Part shown: positions 19,132 to 27,067 of the stretch, one piece after another | How the letters are laid out: the number at the start of each line of letters is the position of its first letter | How positions within the stretch are numbered: the first letter of the stretch is position 1 | From: Martinezella multihospitum | Lineage (GTDB): Bacteria; Pseudomonadota; Alphaproteobacteria; Rhizobiales; Rhizobiaceae | DNA: 64,000 nt | Reading direction: 5' to 3' | Assembly: GCF_900094585.1 (NCBI RefSeq) | Contig: NZ_FMAG01000001.1 | Location: forward strand, 1,434,007-1,498,006 | The notes under the pieces: model-generated | Told to the model about the DNA's origin: nothing | The model's input: the letters and a program-made list of their open reading frames with translations, nothing else | Database searches by the model: none | Made by a program: the position numbers and the translations under genes

Positions 19132-20133
19132 TCAGGCCGCCGCGGCCTTGCGCGTGCCGGCCAGCAGTTCGATGGTGCTGAGGCGGTGCGCACCTTCGGA
19201 AACCGGGCAGTCGATCACAAATTCTTCGATGCCGAATCCCTCGTGCAGGCGCTGCAGCTCCAGATGGACGTCGGCCGGCGTGCCTCGAATGACACGCGGG
19301 CTTCTCTCTTCGATCCGATAGTCGGTCGCGTCTGCCTGGCGTACATATTCGAGCGCCTGCTCGCGGCTGCCGACATTGACGCTTTGTCCATCCTTGATTT
19401 GCAGATGGAACCGGCGCGTATCGCCGAGGAGACTGTCGGCAAGAGAGGCTGTTTGTGCTGTGACGATGCTGACGGCGAGCAGCGCAGTCTTGCCGCCCGC
19501 CTGCCGATAGGCCGACAGCGATTGCGAGATCGCTTCGTCGTCACCATGGATATGACCTGCATAGACAAAGCCCCAGCGGAGACGAGCGGCCAATCTCGCG
19601 CTGTCCGGGCTTGCGCCGAGCAGGAAGCGGCCGGGTGGCTCGTCGGGCGCGGGAAAAGCGGCAAGGTCCTCTGCTTTGCCTTCCGTGCCCTGTTCGTGCC
19701 GCAGGAAGCCATCCAGTTCGGTCAATTGCGCTTCGAACGATGGTTTGCGCGCGGGATCATATGCTTTCTGGAGAGCAGCAGTCGAAAGCGGAAGGCCACC
19801 CGGCGCCTTGCCGACTCCAAGGTCGACGCGTCCTGGCGCCAAGGCCGCCAGCAGATTGAAGTTCTCGGCAACCTTGTAGGCGCTGTAATGCTGCAGCATC
19901 ACGCCACCGGAACCTATGCGGATGCGCCTCGTATGTGCCAGCAGGTGGCCGATCAATATTTCAGGAGAGGAGCTTGCGAGTTTTGGGGAATTATGGTGCT
20001 CGGCGACCCAGAAACGACGATAGCCCAATTCTTCAGCTCGTCTGGCAAGCGCCAGGCTGCGCTGCAAGGCTTGCGACGCGCGCTCGGCGCCATCAATCGG
20101 GCTCTTGTCGAGAAAACTCAGGGCGTAAGACAT
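19132..20133 (-). CDS. LLM-class flavin-dependent monooxygenase, short (MsnO8-like) type
   Basis: A 333-residue luciferase-like protein, shorter and of a different subgroup from the LLM enzyme at the other end of this operon. Landmarks are the N-terminal LSFLDKSPI, YRRFWVAEHHNSPKLASSSPE near residue 38, RIGSGGVMLQHYSAYKVAE near residue 72 and GRVDLGVGKAPGG near 100. The AEHH and GSGG-H blocks are typical of the MsnO8/YtmO-like group. It would use reduced flavin to oxygenate an unknown substrate. GAGGA precedes the ATG. As the first gene of the minus-strand unit it is followed after 36 bases by the Tat-signal binding protein. Confidence 0.88.
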   Translation of the reverse strand: MSYALSFLDKSPIDGAERASQALQRSLALARRAEELGYRRFWVAEHHNSPKLASSSPEILIGHLLAHTRRIRIGSGGVMLQHYSAYKVAENFNLLAALAPGRVDLGVGKAPGGLPLSTAALQKAYDPARKPSFEAQLTELDGFLRHEQGTEGKAEDLAAFPAPDEPPGRFLLGASPDSARLAARLRWGFVYAGHIHGDDEAISQSLSAYRQAGGKTALLAVSIVTAQTASLADSLLGDTRRFHLQIKDGQSVNVGSREQALEYVRQADATDYRIEERSPRVIRGTPADVHLELQRLHEGFGIEEFVIDCPVSEGAHRLSTIELLAGTRKAAAA

Positions 20134-20240
20134 CTGTCCTCATGGGTCGTCAGCAGCATCAATTGTCATAATCTATATTTTTAATAGACTATTATATCGA
20201 GCAATGATGTTTTAATCGTCGGCCGCACAATGAAAGATCA
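20134..20240 (-). promoter_or_regulatory. Putative promoter region of the LLM/importer operon
   Basis: Reading the minus strand, a perfect TATAAT (forward 20191-20196) lies about 60 bases upstream of the LLM start; no good -35 hexamer is apparent at 17 bases. An inverted TCTAT-N7-ATAGA element (20172-20188) lies just downstream of the -10, in a position suited to a repressor. A similar TCTAT/ATAGA arrangement is in the uxaA operator. Confidence 0.4.
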
Positions 20241-20646
20241 TGCCGTGCGAAGCCTTGCTGAAATTATACGTCCTGAGCCACCGAAGCATTGGGTGATCGA
20301 GAGATGGCAGGGCCGATCGGTGGGTTCCCGATGATAGGCAGCCTCTGGATAGGCTTCAGCTATCGGCAGGAGGCATTCCCTCGGCTGATATGCCGGCCAT
20401 GGGAATTTTCGTCCTTCGGTAAGGACTGGGCATTAGATCTGGGGCTACGGAGCTGAGTGAGATGGATTTGCCTAAACATCCCGACGATTATCGGAACCAA
20501 AAGCGTACGCCCGCGTAGACTTAGACGGCGAGCCTTCGTTCGGTTCTGGCGAAGAGCGGAATGCCCTGAACCGCTTCAATACCCAGGAAGGGTAATTTGC
20601 TTTCCTTCTACGGCGACATGCAGAGTAACTTCGAAAGGAGGACCCG
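20241..20646. other. Intergenic region without a recognised gene
   Basis: No homologous protein is recognisable. The longer frames are arginine-rich and look like chance readings. A very short frame (20462-20518, beginning MDLPKHPDDYRNQKR) has only a weak ribosome site and is not called. The segment runs into the strong ribosome-binding site of the micropeptide gene. Confidence 0.5.
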
Positions 20647-20739
20647 ATGTCGAGTTACACACCTCTGGTCCTGTTTTTCATCTCCGCGGGCCTGCTGATT
20701 TGCATGATCGGCATCGGCTTGGCTTCCCTTACTCAGTAA
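20647..20739 (+). CDS. 30-residue single-helix membrane micropeptide
   Basis: A small gene supported by initiation signals and composition. ATG 20647 follows GAAAGGAGG with a five-base spacer, one of the best ribosome sites in the window. The product opens MSSYTPLVLFFISAGLL and ends GLASLTQ. It is a short polar start, about 20 hydrophobic residues long enough for one membrane helix, and a polar end, with no charged residues. I do not recognise the family; it does not read as KdpF or CydX. It stands alone between the LLM operon promoter and the GntR gene. It could be a membrane-complex subunit, a toxin-like peptide or a regulator; no function is assigned. Confidence 0.62.
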   Translation: MSSYTPLVLFFISAGLLICMIGIGLASLTQ

Positions 20740-21068
20740 AAACATCCCGGATGACGCCTCTCGATGAGCGAAATCTGGGGGCGGGCCGAAGCGGTTCGGG
20801 AGCAACTGAACGATTGAATCTGGAATTCAGGGTATGCCAGGCGCCACTTGCTGTTAGGCAAATTTCGGCTCTGGCCATCGACATCGGATTTTCCTGAATG
20901 TACCGAAAGCGTGTTATGAATATTTACGTCAGTGGTTCTAAGCAGGGTGAGGAAGGCAATCGAATTTTTCCATCAGATATCGGAGCCGCTTTGGAATTGC
21001 TGTGCTTCTATTGTTAGCGAGATGCTCTCCATAGAAGTTGCGGTCTCGGACGCGAGACATGGGGCGAC
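20740..21068. promoter_or_regulatory. Upstream region of the GntR/FCD regulator gene
   Basis: No gene is seen. Three elements stand out. TCTATTGTTAGC at 21007-21018 matches 11 of 12 bases of one arm and centre of the uxaA palindrome. A wider inverted pair CTTCTAT (21005-21011) and ATAGAAG (21031-21037) encloses it. A GTCTCG-N4-CGAGAC dyad (21043-21058) ends eleven bases before the start codon. The arrangement is consistent with autoregulation by the encoded repressor. Confidence 0.45.
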
Positions 21069-22064
21069 ATGGGCATATCACGGTTAGGGAATGGCGGTCC
21101 GCGCAAAACCAGTCTCTATGAGGAGCTCTTTGGGCGGCTGAAGGCCGAGATTCTCGATGGGACCGTGCCCGAGGGCGCAGTGCTGACCGAGGCCGCCCTT
21201 GCCGACCTGATAGACAGCAGCCGGGCGCCAGTACGCCAGGCACTGCAGCTCCTCTTCGAGGATGGATTGATCACACGGTTTGACGGTCGCGGTTTTATTG
21301 TCGGCAAGACGGGGACGCTGCCGAAGCGGATCAAACTTGCAGACTATCTCGGCAAATTGTTCGATGGGGATGACGACAGGCCGATCTTCGCATGGCAGGC
21401 GCTCTATGAAGATGTCGAGAGCATTGTTGTCTACCGTTCCTTCTTCGGCCGTTATCGCATCAATGAAAACGAGCTGGCGCGGCATTTCGGCGTCGGGCGC
21501 GGGGTAGCACGTGATGTGCTGCTGAAGCTGGAAACGCTCGGCATCACGGAGAAGGACGATAATTTCCGCTGGTCTATCGTACCGCTCGACAGCCAGCGCA
21601 TCCGCGATCTCTACGAGGTGCGTGAGCAGATCGAGCCGGCGGCGCTTGCAAGTGCCCTGGGCGGACTTTCGGAGGAACATGTCGACAGGATGCTTTCACG
21701 GCTGTCGCTGGCGCTTGCGGATTACCCCGATGTCTCGGCCTCGACCATGTACGAGCTGGAGCTGGACCTTCATCTGCGCAGCCTGCAGGCCTGCCCGAAC
21801 AAGCAGTTCCTGAGCATCCTGAAGCGCACGCATTGCATCCTCACGCTCAGCAAGCACATCGTCGGCAGCCGCATCAAGAGGCCGGACTACGAGCCCTTTC
21901 TCTCCGAGCATATCGGTGTCTTCAAGATGGTGCAAAAGCGCGATGAGGAGGGGCTGCGGAAAGCGATGCGAGACCATATCCGCAATTCGCAGCCCAATGT
22001 ACAGGCGCGTGCCGCCTATATCCGCGAGCACTATCAGCCGGACGAGTACAGTTTCATCCTCTAA
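21069..22064 (+). CDS. GntR family transcriptional regulator with FCD-type effector domain
   Basis: A 331-residue regulator. The N-terminal winged helix shows the GntR pattern LYEELFGRLKAEILDG, then LTEAALADLIDSSRAPVRQAL and a wing ending FDGRGFIVGK at about residue 80. A second GntR-like helix block occurs around residues 135-165 (RINENELARHFGVGRGVARDVLLKLE), followed by the helical FCD-like domain to the end. Two HTH-like segments are unusual for this family. It converges on uxaA with a 12-base gap, and shared operator-like sequences upstream of both genes support direct control of uxaA and of itself. The ligand is probably a sugar acid, inferred from neighbours. Confidence 0.85.
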   Translation: MGISRLGNGGPRKTSLYEELFGRLKAEILDGTVPEGAVLTEAALADLIDSSRAPVRQALQLLFEDGLITRFDGRGFIVGKTGTLPKRIKLADYLGKLFDGDDDRPIFAWQALYEDVESIVVYRSFFGRYRINENELARHFGVGRGVARDVLLKLETLGITEKDDNFRWSIVPLDSQRIRDLYEVREQIEPAALASALGGLSEEHVDRMLSRLSLALADYPDVSASTMYELELDLHLRSLQACPNKQFLSILKRTHCILTLSKHIVGSRIKRPDYEPFLSEHIGVFKMVQKRDEEGLRKAMRDHIRNSQPNVQARAAYIREHYQPDEYSFIL

Positions 22065-22076
22065 TGCGGAATGGCA

Positions 22077-23606
22077 TCAGGTGATGGCGCCGACCTGCCA
22101 GGGAACGAATTCATTGTCGCCGTAATCGAAAGTCTCGCTCAGCGTCTTCTTGCCGGAGGCGACAGCGATGATCTCTTCGAAAATGCGTTCGCCGGCTGCC
22201 TCGATCGTGTCGTCGCCACTGACGATGTCGCCGCAATTGATGTCCATATCCTCGCGCATATGGTTGTACATCTCGGTGTTGGTGGCGATCTTGACGCAGG
22301 GTGCCGGCTTGAAGCCGGAGACGGAACCTCGACCCGTCGTGAAGCAGATCACATTGCAGCCGCCGGCAACCTGACCGGTGACGGCGACCGGATCATAACC
22401 GGGCGTATCCATGAAGACGAAACCGGGCTCATCGACGATCTCCGAATACTCGTAGACGGCCTTCAGCGGCATCGATCCGCCCTTGGCGACGGCTCCGAGC
22501 GACTTCTCGAGGATGGTCGTCAACCCGCCGAGCTTATTGCCATAGGAGGGGTTGTTGTTGAGTTCCGCACCGTTGCGGCGGGTATAGTCGCGCCACCAAT
22601 CGATCCGCGAAAGCAGCTTTTCGGCGACCGCAGGCGTCACCGCCCTGCGGGTCAACAGGTGTTCCGCACCATAGATCTCCGGCGTTTCCGCCAGAACCGA
22701 GGTGCCGCCATTGCGCACGAGAAGGTCGGAGGCATAGCCGAGCGCCGGATTGGCGGAAATACCCGAATAGCCGTCGGAACCGCCGCATTCAAGGGCGAGC
22801 TTGATCCCTGAGAGCGGCTGGACCGTGCGTTTGGCCGAATTCACCTCCGGCAGCATGTCCTTGATCATTTCGGAAGCGGCCGCGATCGTCTTGCGGGTAC
22901 CTCCGAGATCCTGGATCGTCATGGTGCGCAGGCGGTTTCCTTCCTCGAGCTTGTAGTGCTCCAGGATGGGCGCGATTTGATTGGTTTCGCAGCCAAGGCC
23001 GATCATCAGAATGCCGCCGAAATTCGGATGCCGTGCATAGCCCTGAAGGGTACGGGCCAAATAGCGATAGCCTTCCGACTGGGTGTTGATGGCGCAGCCG
23101 CCGCCATGGGTGAGCGCCACGACGCCATCGACATTGTCGAAGCCGTCAAGCCCGCCCGTGCGATTGAAATGCTCGGCGATATATTTGGAGACGGTTGCCG
23201 AGCAATTGACCGTCGTGATGATGCCGATGAAATTGCGCGTGCCAACGCCGCCGGCGCCGCGGTCGAAGCCCATGAAGGTCCGACAGTCCTCGCGCGGCAG
23301 CATGCCGGCTTCTTCGATATCGACGCTGAACTGGTAGGGATGGTCGGATTCGATCACCGCCAGGTTCTGCAGATGGACATGGCCGCCGGCCGGAATGAAC
23401 TGCGTGGCAATGCCGATCGGCTGACCGAATTTGCGGATCTCCTGGCCTGCCTGGATGTCGCAGACCGCGACCTTGTGGCCGCGCGGGATTTGATCTGCAG
23501 CAGTCAAGCCGTCAATGCCGGTTGGGCTGCCTGCACGGATCATCGCGCGAGCGACGGCGACATCGTCGATGGGATTGAGCAGGATGACAGGGGAAACGGC
23601 GGACAT
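22077..23606 (-). CDS. uxaA: UxaA-family altronate/galactarate dehydratase
   Basis: A 509-residue sugar-acid dehydratase. The N-terminal SAF domain (about residues 1-95) contains DQIPRGHKVAVCDIQAGQEIRKFGQPIG. The large C-terminal UxaA/GarD domain carries GFDRGAGGVGTRN, VVALTHGGGCA, LMIGLGCETNQ and LALECGGSDGYSG, where conserved Cys and His residues are expected to bind a metal. The classical reaction is dehydration of D-altronate to 2-keto-3-deoxygluconate; a related aldonate or aldarate is possible. A 22-bp perfect palindrome lies 26 bases upstream of the ATG. The SMP-30 lactonase and sugar importer 7 kb away may belong to the same pathway. Confidence 0.9.
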   Translation of the reverse strand: MSAVSPVILLNPIDDVAVARAMIRAGSPTGIDGLTAADQIPRGHKVAVCDIQAGQEIRKFGQPIGIATQFIPAGGHVHLQNLAVIESDHPYQFSVDIEEAGMLPREDCRTFMGFDRGAGGVGTRNFIGIITTVNCSATVSKYIAEHFNRTGGLDGFDNVDGVVALTHGGGCAINTQSEGYRYLARTLQGYARHPNFGGILMIGLGCETNQIAPILEHYKLEEGNRLRTMTIQDLGGTRKTIAAASEMIKDMLPEVNSAKRTVQPLSGIKLALECGGSDGYSGISANPALGYASDLLVRNGGTSVLAETPEIYGAEHLLTRRAVTPAVAEKLLSRIDWWRDYTRRNGAELNNNPSYGNKLGGLTTILEKSLGAVAKGGSMPLKAVYEYSEIVDEPGFVFMDTPGYDPVAVTGQVAGGCNVICFTTGRGSVSGFKPAPCVKIATNTEMYNHMREDMDINCGDIVSGDDTIEAAGERIFEEIIAVASGKKTLSETFDYGDNEFVPWQVGAIT

Positions 23607-23631
23607 GGGAAGTTCCGTATGGTTGGATTAA

Positions 23632-23653
23632 TGTCTATTGCTAGCAATAGACA
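23632..23653. promoter_or_regulatory. Perfect 22-bp palindromic operator upstream of uxaA
   Basis: TGTCTATTGCT is followed immediately by its exact reverse complement AGCAATAGACA. The site is 26 bases from the uxaA start, in the promoter/leader region. Palindromes of this size are typical of dimeric GntR-family repressors, and a near copy of 12 bases of it occurs upstream of the adjacent gntR-type gene. Confidence 0.7.
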
Positions 23654-23706
23654 ATTATTCGAGGGAAGACGTCAAGCAGGATCGACATCGATGGCTAGCT
23701 TCTCTT

Positions 23707-24438
23707 TCAATCGTGTGGTTGGCGTGCGAGCCAGACGGAAAGATCGGCTTCGGCACGTTCGAGCGCGTTGTGATTGAGCAGTTTTCTTAAAAAAGCCACG
23801 GCAACCGCGCGCGCTCTGAGATTGAAGCGGCCATCATCATCCTGGCCGCCGAGCGGCTGATAGACGCCCAGTTTCACGTATAGCTGCTGCAATCGGTTCT
23901 GGACGCTGCGTACCGAGAGATTGCGCCTTTGGGCGATCGCGCGATCGGTCAATCCAAGAGCTATATCGATCAGAATCTCATATTCGGCTTCGGTGAAGCC
24001 GTTGACATTGCCGAGGCTTTTTTGCTGCATGCCGCGCACTTCGCGGTCGATCACGCACTGGCTCTCGATGAAGATGCTGCGAAGCGCCAGCTTCAGGCGG
24101 TCGTCCGAGGCCGATTTCAGGACGTAGCCATAGACGGCGCCAACGGGGACGATGCGCGAGACGCCACGAACATAGGCCTCATCCGAATAATTCGACCAGA
24201 AAAGAATGCGCGTCTCCGGCCGTTCCTTCCATATGGTGCGAGCTGCCTCGATGCCATTGCGCTGGCTCATCTGCAGATCCATGACGATATGGGCGGACTT
24301 CAAATCCCGCGCCAGCCGTTCGCCGGTATTGCCGTTTTCCGCTTCGAGCACGCCATCGCATTCGGGAAGTGCGGCCCGGATCGCTTCGTTGAGATAGGAG
24401 CGATGAAGCGGATCGTCCTCGATGATCAGAACCTTCAT
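23707..24438 (-). CDS. NarL/FixJ-type response regulator
   Basis: A 243-residue two-component regulator. The receiver domain (about 1-125) has the acidic pair in IIEDD at residues 7-8, the phosphoacceptor Asp54 in VMDLQM, and a switch Ser and Lys region in LFWSNYS and YVLKSA. The C-terminal LuxR-type helix-turn-helix spans about residues 145-185 (FTEAEYEILIDIALGLTDRAIAQ, then LSVRSVQNRLQQLYVKLGV), after which an extended tail of about 50 residues follows. Its start overlaps the histidine kinase stop by four bases. It is expected to activate or repress genes on phosphorylation by that kinase, possibly the divergent sugar importer. Confidence 0.9.
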   Translation of the reverse strand: MKVLIIEDDPLHRSYLNEAIRAALPECDGVLEAENGNTGERLARDLKSAHIVMDLQMSQRNGIEAARTIWKERPETRILFWSNYSDEAYVRGVSRIVPVGAVYGYVLKSASDDRLKLALRSIFIESQCVIDREVRGMQQKSLGNVNGFTEAEYEILIDIALGLTDRAIAQRRNLSVRSVQNRLQQLYVKLGVYQPLGGQDDDGRFNLRARAVAVAFLRKLLNHNALERAEADLSVWLARQPHD

Positions 24439-25673
24439 GCCGCAGCTCCTCCCGCCGATTGCGCCTTGGCAGGCAGGCTAACGCTGACGGTCGTTCCACC
24501 GGACGCAGCCGCGGCCTTGATCGTAAAGCGCGCCGAGATCAAGCGCGCGCGCGTCCTCATGTTTTCGATACCGCCGCCCGACGATCTGCGAGTGTTTCCA
24601 AGTCCAACGCCGTCATCCATGACATCGATGGTGACCGCACTCTCGGCCGCTTTCAGATGAACCGCAATGTTGCTCGCCTGGGCATGGCGAATAGCGTTGT
24701 TGATGGCCTCCTGCGCGATGCGGAAAAGGGCAATGGACACCGATTGTTCAAGGCAGTCGATCGCGCCGCCGGTCTCATCGTTCAGGACCCAGGTCAAAGT
24801 CGCTTCGCTCTCCTGTATCGACCGTTCAAGATGATTTTCCACCGCCTGCGCGAAGCCGAACAATTGAAGGACGGAGGGCTTGGCTTCCTCGATGATCTGG
24901 CGAAGGTCGTGCATGCTGTGCTGCAGACCGCGAAACAGCGGCTCGAGCGCCTCGCCGGTGACATCGGGCTGGCGGGCAAGCCGCTCCAGCCGCCGGGAGA
25001 GGCGCGTCAGATCGGCGAGGATCTGGTCGTGCAGGTCCATGCCGATGCGCTGCCGTTCGGCCTCCAGCGCCTCAGTCAGTTTGAGGGCGCCGAGGCGCAA
25101 ACCCTCTTCGCGAGCACGGGCTTCGGCCTCGACAATGGCCGATCGTTTTGCCTGGTCGGCGGCGCGGATTGCAAAGAAATGGGGTGCTAGCAGATCGGCA
25201 ATCACGCGGGCACTTTCGATATCCTGCATGGTATAGCGGCCGGTCTCGTGGCTTGAGCAGGACAGAGCGCCGATGACGTGGCCCTGAACTTTAAGGGGTA
25301 CGTGCAGACGGCTGTGTAGCGATTGATGAAAGATCGGATGCGAGAAAGCACCCTGAAAATGGAATTGCGGATCGCTCCAGGCATCATCGGTCAAGAGGTA
25401 ATCGGTCTCGCCCCAGAGAAGCGTGCGGATGGGGCTGTTGCTCACGGGTGCGGGAAAGCGGCGACCCCAATCCGTTTCCAGCCCGCTCTCGTAGGCGGTA
25501 TGAAATTGCTCGTCCATCAGGATGATGCAGACATCCAGATGGTCATGCGGGATGACATGGCTGATTTCGGCGGCAACCGCCTGGATGACCGAATGAAAGT
25601 CTAGCTGACCGGCAAGAAGCCTGGATATGTTGAGATAATGGTCGAAGATCGATTGCGGCGCCAGATTGCGCAA
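24435..25673 (-). CDS. GAF-domain sensor histidine kinase (NarX/DegS-like)
   Basis: A 412-residue kinase without membrane helices. A GAF-type sensory domain covers about residues 20-175. A coiled linker leads to the HisKA_3 block ERQRIGMDLHDQI with phospho-His215. The ATPase domain shows QEAINNAIRHA, MDDGVGL and GGGIENMRTRA. The start codon is TTG at 25673, supported by GGGAGG seven bases upstream; no ATG fits as well. It is cytoplasmic, so it probably senses a small molecule or redox state. It is co-transcribed with the response regulator and divergent from the sugar importer. Confidence 0.9.
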   Translation of the reverse strand: MRNLAPQSIFDHYLNISRLLAGQLDFHSVIQAVAAEISHVIPHDHLDVCIILMDEQFHTAYESGLETDWGRRFPAPVSNSPIRTLLWGETDYLLTDDAWSDPQFHFQGAFSHPIFHQSLHSRLHVPLKVQGHVIGALSCSSHETGRYTMQDIESARVIADLLAPHFFAIRAADQAKRSAIVEAEARAREEGLRLGALKLTEALEAERQRIGMDLHDQILADLTRLSRRLERLARQPDVTGEALEPLFRGLQHSMHDLRQIIEEAKPSVLQLFGFAQAVENHLERSIQESEATLTWVLNDETGGAIDCLEQSVSIALFRIAQEAINNAIRHAQASNIAVHLKAAESAVTIDVMDDGVGLGNTRRSSGGGIENMRTRARLISARFTIKAAAASGGTTVSVSLPAKAQSAGGAAA

Positions 25674-25971
25674 GACACGCCCTCCCAGGCAATGCGTCGA
25701 CCCATGCTCCTCCGGCCGCTCGCAGCATGCAAATTCCCAGCGCTATTAAGCGCCGATCCGAGTGATCCGTCTTGCGGATTTGCGCATCTTTTCTGCGGGA
25801 TCCCGCAAGGTCTCACCCTTTAAGCGCCTGTACAAGCGTCACAATCTCGGACATCCTGCTTCTACTGACAGGGGAACCTTCAGTGCAAATATTATTTTCG
25901 ATCGTTCGTTGAGGAGCGCGCTCGAAAATCTTGGCCTGGAAGATGAAGTACAGGCTCTTTGGGAGGAAAAA
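25674..25971. promoter_or_regulatory. Divergent control region between two-component genes and sugar importer
   Basis: No gene is seen in these 298 bases. They hold a perfect 14-bp palindrome TGCGGGATCCCGCA (25794-25807) and an inverted ATCCG-N5-CGGAT just upstream (about 25765-25779), so GCGGAT-like half sites are clustered. Such sites could bind the NarL-type response regulator. The importer's ribosome site GGAGG is at 25962-25966. Confidence 0.5.
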
Positions 25972-26988
25972 ATGAATATTGCCAAGATGCTTATGGCGTC
26001 CGCCGTTATTGCTTGCGTTGTCGCGCCGGGTGCTGCCTTTGCCGATACGGCATCCAAGAAAATTGCATTATCGAACAATTATGCCGGCAATTCCTGGCGC
26101 CAGGCCATGCTGACCAGCTGGCAGAAGGTAACGGGCGAAGCGGTCAAGACCGGCGTCGTTGCCGCTGCCGATCCGTTCACAACGGCCGAAAACCAGGCAA
26201 CCGAACAGGCCGCCCAGATCCAGAATATGATCCTGCAGGGCTATGATGCGATCGTCATCGATGCCGCATCGCCGACGGCACTGAACGGTGCGATCAAGGA
26301 AGCCTGCGATGCCAAGATCGTCGTCGTTTCCTTCGACGGTATCGTCACCGAACCCTGCGCCTGGCGTATTGCCGTCGACTTCAAGGGCATGGGCGCGAGC
26401 CAGATCGAATATCTTGCCAAGAAGATGCCGAAGGGCGGCAATGTGCTCGAAATCCGCGGGCTTGCAGGTGTCTCGGTCGATGACGAGATCTCGGCCGGCA
26501 TTCATGAGGCTGCCGCCAAATATCCGCAGTTCAAGATTGTCGGTTCGGTTCATGGCGACTGGGCTCAGGATGTCGCCCAGCGCGCTGTTGCCGGTATTCT
26601 TCCGAGCCTTCCCGATATCGCTGCGGTCGTGACCCAGGGCGGTGACGGCTATGGTGCCGCCCAGGCTTTTGCCGCGGCGAAGCGTCCGATGCCGACGATC
26701 GTCATGGGCAACCGCCAGGACGAGCTTGCCTGGTGGAAGAAGGAGAAGGATGCCAGCGGCTATGAGACCATGTCGGTCTCGATCGCGCCAGGCGTCTCCA
26801 CGCTTGCCTTCTGGGTCGCCCAGCAGATCCTCGATGGTCAAGAGGTGAAGAAGGACCTGGTCGTGCCGTTCCTGCGCATCGATCAGGACAATCTCGAAAC
26901 CAATCTGGCCAACACACAGGCGGGTGGTGTCGCGAATGTCGAGTATACGCTAGACGATGCCAAGAAGGTCATCGCCGCAGCGAAGTAA
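25972..26988 (+). CDS. Sugar ABC transporter periplasmic binding protein (ribose/xylose type)
   Basis: A 338-residue binding protein of the LacI-like Peripla_BP_4 family. A Sec signal peptide ends near AAFADT (residue 23). The mature fold shows IALSNNYAGNSWRQ, then QIQNMILQGYDAIVIDAAS and VVSFDGIV, the canonical ribose-binding pattern. ATG 25972 follows GGAGG; the long upstream frame is non-coding. It delivers a sugar or sugar-like compound to the ATPase and permeases downstream. A 79-base gap precedes the ATPase gene. Confidence 0.9.
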   Translation: MNIAKMLMASAVIACVVAPGAAFADTASKKIALSNNYAGNSWRQAMLTSWQKVTGEAVKTGVVAAADPFTTAENQATEQAAQIQNMILQGYDAIVIDAASPTALNGAIKEACDAKIVVVSFDGIVTEPCAWRIAVDFKGMGASQIEYLAKKMPKGGNVLEIRGLAGVSVDDEISAGIHEAAAKYPQFKIVGSVHGDWAQDVAQRAVAGILPSLPDIAAVVTQGGDGYGAAQAFAAAKRPMPTIVMGNRQDELAWWKKEKDASGYETMSVSIAPGVSTLAFWVAQQILDGQEVKKDLVVPFLRIDQDNLETNLANTQAGGVANVEYTLDDAKKVIAAAK

Positions 26989-27067
26989 CCGATATCTGCG
27001 AGCCGTAGAGACGGGCGCTGCCGATAGAAAGGCGGCGCCTGCCGATCAACGCCCGACCGGACGATCC

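Noticed and set aside
20457..20897. 146-codon frame overlapping the micropeptide region
   Set aside because: Arginine-rich, no ribosome site, no family features; it reads across the micropeptide in another frame.
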